A DNA stretch of 5,799 nt, taken from Acidobacteriota bacterium. GTDB lineage: Bacteria; Acidobacteriota; Terriglobia; UBA7540. The notes under the pieces were generated by a model. The model was not told the origin of the DNA, searched no databases, and worked only from the letters and a program-made list of their open reading frames with translations. Both the position numbers and the translations under genes were made by a program. The DNA is taken from NCBI GenBank assembly GCA_021784615.1, contig JAJYHU010000431.1, positions 1-5,799 of the forward strand. The letters are read 5' to 3'. Below, in pieces: positions 5,727 to 5,799 of this stretch (the stretch's first letter is position 1; each line of letters begins with the position of its first letter).

Positions 5727-5773
5727 GGCGGAGAAGAGCGGGACTCAAGAACGGGAGCTAAGGCAGCCTGCTG

Positions 5774-5788
5774 GTATTAAGACAATAC
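5774..5788. repeat. Small AT-rich inverted repeat at the window edge
   Basis: GTATT (5774-5778) and AATAC (5784-5788) flank a 5-nt loop in an AT-rich end. Read on the - strand, it lies upstream of the Memo promoter. It could be an operator half or the end of a terminator for a gene beyond the window, but at 5 bp it may be chance. Confidence 0.2.
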
Positions 5789-5799
5789 TTTAAAAAATA

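Noticed and set aside
5447..5761. 104-residue + strand open frame antisense to the 5' end of the Memo gene
   Set aside because: The - strand frame carries all conserved Memo motifs; the + strand frame is a shadow with no ribosome binding site or recognisable domain.
1..5799. Search for CRISPR arrays, tRNA genes, insertion sequences, toxin-antitoxin or phage-defence genes
   Set aside because: No regularly spaced repeats, tRNA-like folds, transposase motifs or defence domains were seen by eye on either strand.

Overview
The window most likely comes from a moderately GC-rich soil-type bacterium, and Acidobacteriota is the best guess. That rests mainly on the secreted FecR-domain protein with an aromatic Tyr/Trp/Gly/Pro repeat module (DUF6600-like) and a Gly/Arg/Met tail, a layout common in that phylum. 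It is inferred from protein style rather than a marker gene, so it is moderate at best. No rRNA, tRNA, insertion sequence, integrase or CRISPR array is visible.

Layout on the + strand: a possible 3' tail of an upstream gene (1-54); an unrecognised 151-residue protein (170-625); a DUF302 protein with a strong ribosome binding site (682-1065); a non-coding stretch with a perfect 10-bp stem hairpin, a 10-bp palindrome and a possible promoter (1066-1258); yebC (1259-2014); a spacer with a second hairpin; an unrecognised membrane-anchored or secreted 232-residue protein (2129-2827); a spacer with a candidate terminator and promoter; then the large secreted FecR/DUF6600 protein (2952-4778). On the - strand, converging on it, lies a stand-alone Memo-family gene (4862-5689). 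Its promoter sits so close to the ATG that the transcript looks leaderless.

The first two genes may be cotranscribed (56-nt gap, no terminator seen). yebC and the 232-residue gene may also be cotranscribed (114-nt gap), although a hairpin lies between them. The FecR-type gene seems to be its own unit. No single pathway links these genes: the window looks like ordinary chromosome with one housekeeping translation/regulation factor (YebC), one metal-binding conserved enzyme-like protein (Memo), one envelope protein (FecR/DUF6600) and three poorly characterised proteins. I found no convincing new defence system or mobile element. The points most worth a second look are the leaderless Memo promoter, the REP-like hairpin upstream of yebC, and the 26-residue aromatic repeat of the FecR protein with its lone cysteine pair.
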